Shown here: positions 51,814-60,771 of the stretch, piece by piece
How the letters are laid out: each line of letters opens with the position of its first letter
How positions within the stretch are numbered: the first letter of the stretch is position 1
Assembly: GCA_012842745.1 (NCBI GenBank)
Contig: DUSF01000018.1
Coordinates: 1 to 64,000 of the forward strand
Source: Bacillus sp. (in: firmicutes)
GTDB lineage: Bacteria > Bacillota > Bacilli > Bacillales > Bacillaceae_J
Reading direction: 5' to 3'
DNA length: 64,000 nucleotides
Notes under the pieces: generated by a model
The model's database searches: none
Told to the model about the DNA's origin: nothing
The model's input: only the letters and a program-made list of their open reading frames with translations
Made by a program: the position numbers and the translations under genes

Positions 51814-52224
51814 ATGACCGCAACGATTTATGGATCCCCAAGTGAGTCATTCCGTAAAACAAAAGAATGGTTTGAAAAGCATAAAATTGCTTATATTGAG
51901 AGAAATATTTTTAAAAACCCATTAACAGTTCATGAACTCCAAGAGGTTCTTGCTTTAACTGCTGAAGGGACAGATGAAATTATTGCTACAAGGTCTAATA
52001 TATATAAAGGTCTTGATTTAGATTTTGATAATCTATCTTTATTCGAATTGCTCCATTTAATTGAGAAACACCCTGGGTTATTGCGAAATCCAATCATTAT
52101 CGATAATAAAAAGATGGTCATTGGCTATAATGAGGATGATATCCGTAAATTTCTTCCTAGAAAGGTGCGAAAGCGCCAATGGTTGCAATTTCATTTGGAG
52201 CGTATTTCAATGGTGGATGGTTAA
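51814..52224 (+). CDS. Spx/ArsC-like regulator lacking all cysteines
   Basis: A 136-residue protein of the Spx/MgsR (ArsC-fold) family, with IYGSPSESFRKTKEWFEKH at the start, a central ATRSNIYKGL and the C-terminal RKFLPRKVRKR. Spx proteins bind the RNA polymerase alpha subunit under thiol stress. The redox switch C-x2-C at positions 10-13 is replaced here by S-E-S-F, and the whole protein has no Cys, so any regulation must be redox-independent. ATG 51814 behind AAAGGGAG is the start. It is operonic with the TetR gene. Confidence 0.8.
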   Translation: MTATIYGSPSESFRKTKEWFEKHKIAYIERNIFKNPLTVHELQEVLALTAEGTDEIIATRSNIYKGLDLDFDNLSLFELLHLIEKHPGLLRNPIIIDNKKMVIGYNEDDIRKFLPRKVRKRQWLQFHLERISMVDG

Positions 52225-52343
52225 CTTGATGTTGGCCATCCGTTTTTTATTGATGGAATATTTTCCTAAGCACTTTTGTCTAAATAAATATATGAAATTA
52301 TGATAGAATTTGGAAAAGGGAAAGGAAAGGGAGGGATTTGACT

Positions 52344-54770
52344 ATGAATTTTGAAGAATATGAGAATGTTTTATCGATTTACCGAGTACCTGCTTCACAG
52401 CTGCGCTCAGAATTTGATGCGAAAGAATTGACTTTTGAAACAACAGATGATCTTGAAAAGCTGCCAAATGAAATGATTGGGCAGAAACGCGCTGAGAAAG
52501 CAATGAATTTTGGTTTAGCCGTTGAGCAAAAAGGCTATAACTTGTTTGTCGTTGGCCCGGCAGGTACTGGGAGAATGACATACGCCCAAGATAGCGTAAT
52601 GAATGTGGCTAAACAACGTGCTGTTCCCAATGACTGGTGCTACGTCCATAATTTTGATGATTCTGACATGCCATTGGTTATCCCTTTTCCTGCTGGAAAG
52701 GGACAAAAGTTCCAACGTGAAATAGAAGTTTTATTAATAGATATCGAAAGACAAATTCGCTCAGCTTTAACAAGCGAAGTTTTTGAGAAGGAAAAGCGGA
52801 AAATCCTTGATAACTTTCGGGCAGAAATAGAAGAACTTTGGGGAAAAACAGATGCCTATGCATTGGAAAATCAAATCAAAATTGAACGGACACAAGCAGG
52901 AATAGAGACAATACCATTGTTTTTTGGTAGACCGATGGAAATAAAAGAGTTCGAACAGCTTCCAGATGCAAATAAAAAACTAGTTAGAGAACGGGAAAAC
53001 TTAGTAGAAAATAAGATTGATGAAACAATCTATCAGATTTTAAAAATAGAGGATCAGCTTAGAAAAGGCGTCAGTCAATTTATGATGGAGACAGTTGCTA
53101 ATTCTATTGAAGGACTTTTTCAACCGCTTCGTGAATCTTACGAAGAGAACAAGAAAGTTATCGAATATTTAGAAGCTTATTTTCATGATGTTGTTACACA
53201 TTATTCTTTTTTTATTGAGGATGAAAATGATGAACAGCAAAATATAATGAATGCATTGATAGGTTCAAAGGAACAGTATCTTCATCGTTATACTGTTAAT
53301 TTATTTGTCAGCCACCGAAACTTGGAGGGTGCTCCTGTTATTTATGAAACAAATCCAACGTATCAAAATTTGTTTGGAAAAGTAGAATATCATGGTGCGT
53401 TAGGAAGTTGGGTTACTGATTTCACTTTAGTAAAACCAGGAGCACTTCATTTGGCAAATGGCGGCTACTTAATTTTACAGGCTACAGAGCTACTGCAGCA
53501 ACCACATGCTTGGAATCGCTTGAAAAGAGCATTGCAAACGGAAAGTATTCAAATCGAGAATTCTTATGAGGATAATGGAGTGATTCCAACAAGTGGAATT
53601 AAACCAGAGCCAATCCCGTTAAATATTAAAATTATTATTATCGGTTCCTACTATTTATACGATTTACTTTCAGAATTAGATGAAGATTTTCATAAGCTTT
53701 TTAAAGTAAAGGTTGAATTTGTCACGGTGATGGACAAGGATGAAGAAAACAGGTGGAAAATGGCTCGCTTCGTGAAAAAATTTGTAGACCAAGAAGGCTT
53801 GCTGCCATTCCATCGTCAAGCAGTAGCGAAAATCATTGATTATAGCTCTCGTTTAGTTGATGAACAAGCAAAGCTATCAACGGATTTTCATGAGATTACT
53901 AAAGTTTTAGTAGAATCAAGCTATTGGGCTAAAGTTGACAACCAATCTGTTGTTGATGCGCAGCATGTAGCAAAAGCAATTTCGGAAAAAAATCAACGCT
54001 CCAATCATGTAACAGAACAATACCGGGAAATGATTAATAATGGCACGATAATGGTTGAGACAGATGGTTTTCGTGTTGGTCAAATCAACGGTTTAGCTGT
54101 TTTGGGTACACGGGATGCAGTCTTTGGTATCCCAACAAAAATTACCGCCCAAACTTTTGTTGGGAAAAGCGGCATTATGAATATTGAAAGAGAAGCGGCC
54201 TTAAGTGGACAAATCCACAATAAAGGGATGATGATTTTAACCGGTTTTCTTTCTGGTGAATTTGCAAAAAATCGCCCAATTCCATTGTCTGCCAGTATAA
54301 CGTTTGAGCAAACCTATTCACAGATTGATGGTGATAGTGCATCAAGCACTGAGTTATATGTCTTGCTTTCATCTCTTGCCGAAGTGTCAATTAACCAAGG
54401 AATTGCTGTTACCGGCTCAGTCAATCAATGGGGAGAAATTCAACCGATTGGCGGCGTGAATGAAAAGATTGAAGGCTTTTTCCATATTTGTAATGAACGA
54501 GGCTTAACGGGCAAACAAGGTGTGATTATTCCGAAACAAAATGTACAGAACTTAATGCTTGAGGATGAAGTGGTTGAAGCAGTCAAACAAGGACGTTTTC
54601 ATATTTGGGCCATCGGCCATATTGCGGAAGGGATTGAAATTTTGACAGGCGTTAGTGCCGGGAATATTCGTAACGAACATGGTAAATATCCAGAAAATAC
54701 AATATTTGCCAAAGTTGAGGATCGTTTTACGAAAATGTATGAGTCAGCAAAAAAAGTAGAAAAATCATAA
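52344..54770 (+). CDS. LonB-like ATP-dependent protease (AAA_32 type)
   Basis: An 808-residue protein with a P-loop-like GPAGTGRMT early on (about residue 75) and an AAA_32 helical region in the middle. The C-terminal Lon proteolytic domain carries the catalytic Ser in DGDSASSTELY and Lys in PIGGVNEKIEGF. It is the LonB-related family without the N-terminal Lon substrate domain and with no membrane helices. The P-loop has Arg-Met in place of the usual Lys-Thr/Ser, so ATP use may be weak, as in relatives with GTGR. ATG 52344 after GGGAGGG is preferred over TTG 52338. Confidence 0.88.
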   Translation: MNFEEYENVLSIYRVPASQLRSEFDAKELTFETTDDLEKLPNEMIGQKRAEKAMNFGLAVEQKGYNLFVVGPAGTGRMTYAQDSVMNVAKQRAVPNDWCYVHNFDDSDMPLVIPFPAGKGQKFQREIEVLLIDIERQIRSALTSEVFEKEKRKILDNFRAEIEELWGKTDAYALENQIKIERTQAGIETIPLFFGRPMEIKEFEQLPDANKKLVRERENLVENKIDETIYQILKIEDQLRKGVSQFMMETVANSIEGLFQPLRESYEENKKVIEYLEAYFHDVVTHYSFFIEDENDEQQNIMNALIGSKEQYLHRYTVNLFVSHRNLEGAPVIYETNPTYQNLFGKVEYHGALGSWVTDFTLVKPGALHLANGGYLILQATELLQQPHAWNRLKRALQTESIQIENSYEDNGVIPTSGIKPEPIPLNIKIIIIGSYYLYDLLSELDEDFHKLFKVKVEFVTVMDKDEENRWKMARFVKKFVDQEGLLPFHRQAVAKIIDYSSRLVDEQAKLSTDFHEITKVLVESSYWAKVDNQSVVDAQHVAKAISEKNQRSNHVTEQYREMINNGTIMVETDGFRVGQINGLAVLGTRDAVFGIPTKITAQTFVGKSGIMNIEREAALSGQIHNKGMMILTGFLSGEFAKNRPIPLSASITFEQTYSQIDGDSASSTELYVLLSSLAEVSINQGIAVTGSVNQWGEIQPIGGVNEKIEGFFHICNERGLTGKQGVIIPKQNVQNLMLEDEVVEAVKQGRFHIWAIGHIAEGIEILTGVSAGNIRNEHGKYPENTIFAKVEDRFTKMYESAKKVEKS

Positions 54771-54783
54771 GATTCCATAACGA

Positions 54784-54813
54784 AATCGGCGGGTCGCATT
54801 TGATCCGCCGATT
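54784..54813. terminator. 12-bp hairpin between convergent lon-like and tusA-like genes
   Basis: AATCGGCGGGTC (54784-54795) pairs with GATCCGCCGATT (54802-54813) with one G-T pair. There is no good T tract on either side. Confidence 0.55.
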
Positions 54814-54870
54814 GCATTAACAACATAATGATGTCCGTATCAACTGTAAGACGTTCATTATTTCCCATCC

Positions 54871-55113
54871 CTATTTTGGAACACGAATAAAAAAGTATAA
54901 ATCGGGGCCTTGCTTTTCCGGCTCCTTCATTAATTCATAGCCATGTTTGACAACTTCCTCCGGAACACTTCTGAATGATTGCGGACAGTCGGCAATCACT
55001 TGCAATGTCTCGCCTTTTTTCATTGTTTGTAACGCATCCAGCGCATACATAACAGGGTATGGTCAAGGTTCACCACGAATATCAAGGATAAAATCAATAT
55101 GTTCTTCCATCAT
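54871..55113 (-). CDS. TusA/YedF-like protein with in-frame UGA at the catalytic Cys position (candidate selenoprotein)
   Basis: The minus-strand frame from ATG 55113 (after AAGGTG) to TAG 54871 has 80 codons and one internal TGA at 55063-55065. It reads DIRGEP-TGA-PYPVMYALDAL, then CPQSFRSVPEEVVKHGYEL and FFIRVPK. In the TusA/YedF/SirA family the motif is RGExCPxP, so the TGA stands exactly at the catalytic Cys. The rest of the frame is intact, with no further stop or shift. Either it is Cys-to-stop decay or UGA codes for selenocysteine. A hairpin suited to SECIS follows, and the upstream gene is a YeeE/YedE protein, a known partner in selenium and sulfur metabolism. No selA/B/C/D is in the window. 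Confidence 0.7.
55025..55062 (-). promoter_or_regulatory. Candidate bacterial SECIS hairpin behind the UGA
   Basis: On the minus strand, 9 bases after the TGA, GTT-A-TGTA-TG-CGC pairs with GCG-T-TACA-AAC around loop TGGAT (55036-55040). The loop begins 22 bases after the UGA and has G at its second position, which agrees with the bacterial SECIS rules I recall (16-37 bases, G among the first two loop bases). The upper stem is only 3 bp, so support is moderate. Confidence 0.4.
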
Positions 55114-55142
55114 CTTGTTTCACCTTCAAACGAATATTATTG

Positions 55143-56390
55143 TTATTTAGCAGATTGCTGTTTTAGTATAAGCGTTTCCTTCATTTCCACTTTTAATCCT
55201 TTGCCATAGCGATAATGTTTCTCCCACCAATCAGACAAGAAAAACCATGCTGTTAACATTACAATTGTGCCAATTAGGGCAGGATATGGCCCCCAAGCAT
55301 CAATAAGATTTAATTTCGGCCAGCCTTCTGTTAAAGCACTGTAAAAGCCGAGGTGATCCCAAGCGTAAGCCAAAACGGTTGCACCAATAATATTGCCGAT
55401 ACCAACTACCCAAAAAAGCACTTGTCCTTCCATCGCCCGGTACATCCATCCAGTTTCACAGCCTCCAGCAAGAACGATTCCAAGACCGAATAAAAGTCCG
55501 CCAATAAATGTACTTGGGGCAGCGGGTTTAATAACAGCCTCCATTCCAGATTGAAGGAAGATAAATGTTAAAACAACACTAATACCGACACCAACTGCTA
55601 AAGCCTTTGTCATGACAGCACGTCCACTAACCCATAAATCACGGAAAGCAGATGTAAAACAGATTTGTCCTCTTTCAATAAGGATACCGAAGCCGACGCC
55701 GAACAAAGCAGCAGCGGCAAGGATGGTTTTGCCGTCTAACACATAGCTTGCAAGAATAATAGCAAAAACTATGGCTAAGATAACGCCTAAGTATATTTGT
55801 AGATTGCTATTTTTATTTTTGACTACTTTTTGCGCTGGCTTCGCTATAGAAATTTTCCTTTGTAAATTAGGCTTCCCACGCCACCAAGCGGTATTAATAA
55901 TTTTAACTCCTAAGTATGTCCCGATAGCTGTTGTAACCATAAAAATCCAAGAATGGAATGAAAATTGCGGGATTCCTGTAAAAAAGGCTGCTAAATTACA
56001 GCCTAATGCTAACCGCGCTCCAAAACCAGCAATAATACCACCAATGAAGGCTTGCACAAGGCGTCTCCTTTGCTGCGGAATACGAATTTTGAAATTTTTC
56101 CCGAGTAAAACAGTAATTAGCGCCCCAGCAAACATTCCAATAATAATCCACCCATCTGTACGGGTGAATGTTGTTCCATCCATTTTTACAAGATTAAAAT
56201 AAGCCCAATCTGAAATATCAATACCGAAAAGTTGAAGAAAATGCCCTCCAAACCGGGTAAACTCACCTGTAACTGCCCAAACAGTTCCCGTTAGTGCAAA
56301 ATAAAAAGCACTAAGCACTCCAGCAAGGCCCACTGCAAGATACGGGTTCCAATAATCACCGAATATTTTTTTATATATTGTTTTAATCAC
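55143..56390 (-). CDS. YeeE/YedE-family membrane transporter
   Basis: About 415 residues, with ten or more hydrophobic helices and two repeats of the YeeE/YedE unit. The marks are GFGARLALGCNLAAFFTG in the first half, FGVGFGILIERGQICFTSAFRDLW, and LAGGCETGWMYRAMEG in the second. Conserved Cys in these places belongs to transporters of thiosulfate-like sulfur or, for YedE, of selenium species. GTG 56390 behind AAGGGGG is preferred; the 28 residues of open frame before it look like promoter DNA. The TusA/YedF-like gene begins 30 bp downstream in the same operon. Confidence 0.85.
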   Translation of the reverse strand: MIKTIYKKIFGDYWNPYLAVGLAGVLSAFYFALTGTVWAVTGEFTRFGGHFLQLFGIDISDWAYFNLVKMDGTTFTRTDGWIIIGMFAGALITVLLGKNFKIRIPQQRRRLVQAFIGGIIAGFGARLALGCNLAAFFTGIPQFSFHSWIFMVTTAIGTYLGVKIINTAWWRGKPNLQRKISIAKPAQKVVKNKNSNLQIYLGVILAIVFAIILASYVLDGKTILAAAALFGVGFGILIERGQICFTSAFRDLWVSGRAVMTKALAVGVGISVVLTFIFLQSGMEAVIKPAAPSTFIGGLLFGLGIVLAGGCETGWMYRAMEGQVLFWVVGIGNIIGATVLAYAWDHLGFYSALTEGWPKLNLIDAWGPYPALIGTIVMLTAWFFLSDWWEKHYRYGKGLKVEMKETLILKQQSAK

Positions 56391-56502
56391 CTCTTGTGTC
56401 CCCCTTCTGTCGAGATATTTTGTAACTAATACAATATATACAGTATAAACTATTGTTATAATTATAATAAACATTTTTTATTTGTCGACAAAAATGACTC
56501 AA

Positions 56503-56557
56503 ATAAAAAAGGGCTAGACTCCCCGATAATAATCACTGTGGGAGTCAGAGCCCTTTT
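56503..56557 (-). terminator. Terminator of the TauE gene
   Basis: AAAAGGGCT and GACTCCC on one side pair with GGGAGTC and AGCCCTTTT on the other. On the minus strand the stem runs into T6. It separates the TauE-type gene from yeeE. Confidence 0.85.
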
Positions 56558-57447
56558 GAGTTAGCCACTTGTTGGTGAGTATTGCTGCTTTTTCTCAGTT
56601 TCCAAATTACATTTCCAACAGCAATTATCCATAATACTGTTAGCGCGACATAAGTATATAGGCTTGCTGTAAAAGAAACGTCTAATACATTTAATAAAGT
56701 CCGGATATTTGTGATAATAATAAGCCCACCTACAAGAGTGCCTAATAAGTTTGTTGGAATGATTTTGACTAACCACGCTGCAATTGGAGCGGCAATAACA
56801 CCACCAATGATTAAAGCTAAAACCCATTGGACATTTATTTGGGACCATCCTAATGTTAAAAGAAATCCTAACGTAGAAGAAACGGCAATAGCAAATTCAC
56901 TTGTATCAACAGATCCGATTACTTTTCTTGGCTCCATCTTGTTGCTCGTTAATAATACTGGAGTGGAAATGGGCCCCCAACCGCCCCCGCCAGTAGCGTC
57001 AAAAAAACCAGCTATAAAGCCAAGTGGGATGAATTGTTTTTTTGACATTGTCGCAGTTTTTGAGAACTGCTTTGGTTGGTTAAATTTAAAAAGAAAGCGG
57101 TAGATTACAAAAACCCCTAATAATAATAGGAAAAAAGATACATATGGTTTAATGATGTCACCTGGAATACTGCTTAAAAAGCAGGCGCCTAAAAAAGCTC
57201 CAATTGAACCGGGGATGATTAATTTATAGACAACTTGCTTATCGACATTTCCGAAGCGTATATGTGCTACACCTGATGCAGCTGTTGTAAATACTTCAGC
57301 CATATGAACGGATGCTGAGACAACAGCTGGTGCGATTCCGAACATTAGTAATAATGAAGAAGATGTTACTCCATATGCCATACCTAAAGAACCATCAACT
57401 AACTGTGCCACCAGGCCAATGAAAGCAAGGATAACCAACCGTCTCAA
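56545..57447 (-). CDS. TauE/SafE (TSUP) family anion exporter
   Basis: A 300-residue membrane protein with about eight helices. The duplicated family marks are GMAYGVTSSSLLLMFGIAPAVVSASVHMAEVFT and GFFDATGGGGWGPISTPVLL. These carriers export or import sulfite, sulfonates and related sulfur compounds. The start is TTG 57447 after GGGGAGAGG. Its place next to yeeE and a TusA-like gene points to a small sulfur (or selenium) handling block. Confidence 0.9.
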   Translation of the reverse strand: MRRLVILAFIGLVAQLVDGSLGMAYGVTSSSLLLMFGIAPAVVSASVHMAEVFTTAASGVAHIRFGNVDKQVVYKLIIPGSIGAFLGACFLSSIPGDIIKPYVSFFLLLLGVFVIYRFLFKFNQPKQFSKTATMSKKQFIPLGFIAGFFDATGGGGWGPISTPVLLTSNKMEPRKVIGSVDTSEFAIAVSSTLGFLLTLGWSQINVQWVLALIIGGVIAAPIAAWLVKIIPTNLLGTLVGGLIIITNIRTLLNVLDVSFTASLYTYVALTVLWIIAVGNVIWKLRKSSNTHQQVANSKGL

Positions 57448-57544
57448 AATTACCTCTCCCCTTTAAAGTATATAAATTAAATTATGTTAATACCCATGGG
57501 TGGGTTCATTGTCTTAACTAAAAAGGGCTGTTATCATGGCTCAT

Positions 57545-57575
57545 GGAAAAAGGCCGACTCAAGGAGTCAGCCTTT
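57545..57575 (-). terminator. Terminator of bcrC
   Basis: AAAGGCCGACT (57549-57559) and AGTCAGCCTTT (57565-57575) form an 11-bp stem; the minus-strand transcript continues into T-rich sequence. Confidence 0.85.
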
Positions 57576-58173
57576 ATAAATCCCTAGCCTTATCCTTTGT
57601 TGGCAGGATAAAGCTTTCACCTTTTTCATATAGTGCAAGTGCTTTTTTTGTAATTTCTAAATTAGGTACGATTTTGTAAACAATAACCGCGGCGACAATA
57701 CTAATAATTGCCCCAACAGCAACATCTGCTGGGTAATGGACACCAACCCAAATGCGTGAAATCCCTACAAGAACGGCTAGTGTAATCCATAAAAGCCCAA
57801 TCTTTTTCTTAAAAAGCCAAAATATCATACAAAGAGAAAAAAATATGATTGTATGATCGCTTGGAAATGAATTATCTACAGCTTTTTCAATTAGCTGATT
57901 TACATTGGGTAGCTCGGCAAAAGGTTGATTATTGAAATGGAATTGCCCAGCAATTTTCCCAGCTATTTCAGCAAAAATAACAGTAACTACACCACATATA
58001 ATCATCATGCGATTGCTATTTTTGCGGCTAAACCAATAGAAAATCATCGCTAATGCTAGAAAATAAACCGTATATTCAGCAATGAAGACAGCGCTGGAAT
58101 TTAAATATGGATAATGTTTACCTAAATCATTAATCATGCGAAAAATCTCAACATTTACATCTGAAAAAGTCAT
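57574..58173 (-). CDS. bcrC: PAP2-family undecaprenyl-diphosphatase, BcrC-like
   Basis: About 199 residues with five or six helices and the three phosphatase motifs: KIAGQFHFNNQPF, SFPSDHTIIFF and SRIWVGVHYPADV. BcrC recycles undecaprenyl pyrophosphate at the outer membrane face for cell-wall synthesis and gives bacitracin resistance. ATG 58173 (MTFSDVN) follows AAGGGGG at 12 bases; a longer frame to 58200 starts before that site. It is monocistronic. Confidence 0.88.
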   Translation of the reverse strand: MTFSDVNVEIFRMINDLGKHYPYLNSSAVFIAEYTVYFLALAMIFYWFSRKNSNRMMIICGVVTVIFAEIAGKIAGQFHFNNQPFAELPNVNQLIEKAVDNSFPSDHTIIFFSLCMIFWLFKKKIGLLWITLAVLVGISRIWVGVHYPADVAVGAIISIVAAVIVYKIVPNLEITKKALALYEKGESFILPTKDKARDL

Positions 58174-58371
58174 TGATGGAATATACCCCCTTCTCTCCAT
58201 ATAAATAGTACCATTATAGCTTTATAAATAGCAATATTGTAAGATTGCCCATATGCAAACTTTCTCTTTTTTTTTAACAGTCTATAAGTTATTGTCTCAA
58301 TAATGTTATAGTGTTATAATTTAGTAGCGTACTAAAGTAAAATATAACCTGATAAAGGTGGTATATTCTAA

Positions 58372-59181
58372 ATGAAACGAATTGCAACTATTATTCTAGT
58401 ATTAGCCGCAATCTTCACGATTGTAACTGGCTGCTCATCTAAATCTGCACCAGCAGAAAATAGGGGCAACACAGCAGCAGTTCCAGAAACAGACAAGCCT
58501 TTAGTGATTGGGGTCGATGATAAATTCGCACCAATGGGTTTCCGTGATGAAAATAATGAACTAGTAGGCTTTGATATTGATTATGCGAAAGCAGCAGCTG
58601 AAAAAATGGGAGTTGAGGTTACATTCCAACCAATTGATTGGAAAACGAAGGAGTCTGAGTTAAGTAGTGGGAGGATTGACCTTATTTGGAATGGTTACAC
58701 TATTACTGAAGATCGTAAACAAAAAGTACTTTTCACAAAACCTTATTTAGCAAATGCACAAGTGATAGTGACACTCACTGGTTCAAAAATAACAAAATTA
58801 GCTGACTTAGAAGGTAAAGTTGTTGGTCTTCAATCACTTTCTTCTGCAGCAGATGCACTAGAGGCAAACTCGGTTAACGATAAAATTAAGACAGTTACTG
58901 AGTTTCCTGATAATGTTTTAGCATTGAATGACTTAAGAAGTGGACGCTTAGATGCTGTCGTTATAGATGAAGTGGTTATTGATTATTATATGGCAAAACA
59001 AGAGGATACATTTAAAATTCTTGATGAAACACTTGCACCTGAAGAATACGGAATCGGTGTGAAAAAAGGAAATGAAGAGCTTCTAAATAAGCTTCAAAAA
59101 GCACTTGATGAAATGAATGAGGAAGGAACAGCAGCTGAAATCTCAACAAAGTGGTTTGGCGAAAATAAAGTATTAAAGTAA
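58372..59181 (+). CDS. Amino acid ABC transporter substrate-binding lipoprotein (second system)
   Basis: A 269-residue SBP family 3 lipoprotein: signal peptide with lipobox IVTGC (Cys about 21), then VIGVDDKFAPMGFRDENNELVGFDIDYA, IDWKTKESELSSGRIDLIWNGYTIT and EEYGIGVKKGNEEL. It captures a polar amino acid outside the cell. AAAGGTGG precedes the ATG. TATAAT lies 17 bp after TTGTCT in the upstream region. A complex stem-loop with T8 separates it from the permease gene. The substrate cannot be told from sequence. Confidence 0.9.
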   Translation: MKRIATIILVLAAIFTIVTGCSSKSAPAENRGNTAAVPETDKPLVIGVDDKFAPMGFRDENNELVGFDIDYAKAAAEKMGVEVTFQPIDWKTKESELSSGRIDLIWNGYTITEDRKQKVLFTKPYLANAQVIVTLTGSKITKLADLEGKVVGLQSLSSAADALEANSVNDKIKTVTEFPDNVLALNDLRSGRLDAVVIDEVVIDYYMAKQEDTFKILDETLAPEEYGIGVKKGNEELLNKLQKALDEMNEEGTAAEISTKWFGENKVLK

Positions 59182-59203
59182 TTTTCAAATGGAAAAAGTA
59201 AAA

Positions 59204-59302
59204 GGGGCAGTCCCAGAAGTGTCAGGCATCTACGAAAGGTGCCAAGGCATCTGCATAGAGGTATGTGGTGCCTAAACATGATGAGACTGCTCCATTTTTT
59301 TT
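59204..59302 (+). terminator. Branched intercistronic structure ending in a terminator
   Basis: GGGGCAGTC (59204-59212) pairs with GACTGCTCC (59285-59293), followed by T8. Two smaller hairpins sit inside, each closed by GGCATC with GGTGCC (59225-59243 and 59246-59272), the second also with GCATA/TATGT. The layout is a three-way junction. Similar GTCAGGCAC/GGTGCC repeats are common between Bacillus genes. Confidence 0.75.
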
Positions 59303-59316
59303 GGAGGAATCCGTAC

Positions 59317-59976
59317 ATGTCTATCGATTATTTAATTACTATACTTAAGCCGATGCTTGAAGGGGCGCAAATGACCGTGCTTTTATTTCTGATTGCAATT
59401 GTGGCGTCCATTCCGCTTGGATTTGCTTTAACACTTGCTGTTAAGAGTAGCTTTAAGCCATTGTCCTGGTTTGCCCATAGTTATATTTACGTAATGCGTG
59501 GCACGCCGCTATTACTGCAACTATTGCTTATTTGCTTCGGTTTGCCGATGCTCCCTGTTGTTGGAGAATATTTAGTTTTTGATCGGTTTGTAGCCGCTTG
59601 TCTTGGATTTATATTGAACTATGCTGCCTATTTTGCTGAAATATTCCGCGGCGGGCTTCTGGCGATTGATAAAGGTCAATATGAAGCAGCACAAGTCCTT
59701 GGATTAAATAAATGGCAGACAACGACACGGGTTATTTTGCCGCAAATGTTCCGTATTGCCCTTCCTGCGGTAGCAAATGAATCAATCACACTTGTCAAGG
59801 ACACGGCGCTGCTTTATGCTGTAGCTGTACCAGAATTACTGCACTTTGCCCAGACAGCTGTGAACCGCGATTTTACAATCGTGCCCTTCTTTGTAGCTGG
59901 AATTATTTATTTACTAATGACGTTGTTGTTAACACTTTTCTTCAAATGGCTTGAAAAGCACTTTAGGTTTGAATAG
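59317..59976 (+). CDS. Amino acid ABC transporter permease (second system)
   Basis: A 219-residue permease of the polar amino acid family with about five helices. The EAA loop is GGLLAIDKGQYEAAQVLGLNKWQTT followed by VILPQMFRIALPAVANE, and RGTPLLLQLLL marks the earlier conserved region. ATG 59317 after TTGGAGGA is the start; the frame upstream lies in the stem-loop. The ATPase gene follows 12 bp later. Confidence 0.93.
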   Translation: MSIDYLITILKPMLEGAQMTVLLFLIAIVASIPLGFALTLAVKSSFKPLSWFAHSYIYVMRGTPLLLQLLLICFGLPMLPVVGEYLVFDRFVAACLGFILNYAAYFAEIFRGGLLAIDKGQYEAAQVLGLNKWQTTTRVILPQMFRIALPAVANESITLVKDTALLYAVAVPELLHFAQTAVNRDFTIVPFFVAGIIYLLMTLLLTLFFKWLEKHFRFE

Positions 59977-59988
59977 GGGGGAAGAAAT

Positions 59989-60735
59989 ATGGCTATAATC
60001 GAAGTAACCAACCTCAAAAAATCGTATGGCAATTTAGAAGTACTTAAACAAATAACTTTTGATGTGAATAAAAATGATGTCGTGGCTGTCATTGGACCTT
60101 CAGGCTCTGGGAAAAGTACAATGCTTCGCAGCCTTGTTCATCTAGAGGAAATAAACGGAGGAAGCATTTCTGTTGATGGCGAATACTTAGTAAGGGATGG
60201 AAAATATTCAAGCCCACAAAATAGCAAACGAATCACTGCGAAAATGGGGATGGTTTTTCAACATTTCAATCTTTTCCCGCATCTTACTGTTAAAGAAAAT
60301 TTAGAAATGGCGCCAAAATTATTAAAAAGGGGAACAGCATTAGAAATTCAGCAGCAAAGCACGGAGTTGCTTGAGAAAATTGGTCTTACTGACCGTGCAA
60401 CCGCATATCCCGCAAACCTTTCAGGTGGCCAAAAACAAAGGGTTGCGATTGCTAGGGCACTGATGATGAATCCAGACATCCTTTTATTTGACGAGCCAAC
60501 TTCGGCTTTGGACCCTGAACTAACTGGCGAAGTGCTTCAAGTAATGAAAGACCTTGCCAAAGAGCGTATGACAATGATTGTTGTCACCCATGAAATGGGA
60601 TTTGCAAAAGAAGTAGCAAACCGCGTTATTTTCATGGATAATGGAGAAATTGTTGAATCAAGTCATCCATCAGAGCTATTTACAACTCCACAATTTGAAA
60701 GGACAAAAGCTTTCTTGAATCGCAGTTTGAAATAG
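59989..60735 (+). CDS. Amino acid ABC transporter ATP-binding protein (second system)
   Basis: A 248-residue GlnQ-type ATPase: Walker [10 protein letters not shown]-loop VFQHFNLF, signature [15 protein letters not shown], Walker [14 protein letters not shown] and switch [20 protein letters not shown] precedes the ATG. Only moderate likeness to the first system at 43546-44286 is visible, so the two are paralogues rather than a recent duplication. Confidence 0.95.
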   Translation: MAIIEVTNLKKSYGNLEVLKQITFDVNKNDVVAVIGPSGSGKSTMLRSLVHLEEINGGSISVDGEYLVRDGKYSSPQNSKRITAKMGMVFQHFNLFPHLTVKENLEMAPKLLKRGTALEIQQQSTELLEKIGLTDRATAYPANLSGGQKQRVAIARALMMNPDILLFDEPTSALDPELTGEVLQVMKDLAKERMTMIVVTHEMGFAKEVANRVIFMDNGEIVESSHPSELFTTPQFERTKAFLNRSLK

Positions 60736-60771
60736 ATGACAACGTTCTATTATAAAAAGGATGAATAATGC

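Noticed and set aside
55771-56202. A 143-codon plus-strand frame opposite yeeE/yedE
   Set aside because: Antisense to a clear transporter gene; no ribosome site and no family match.
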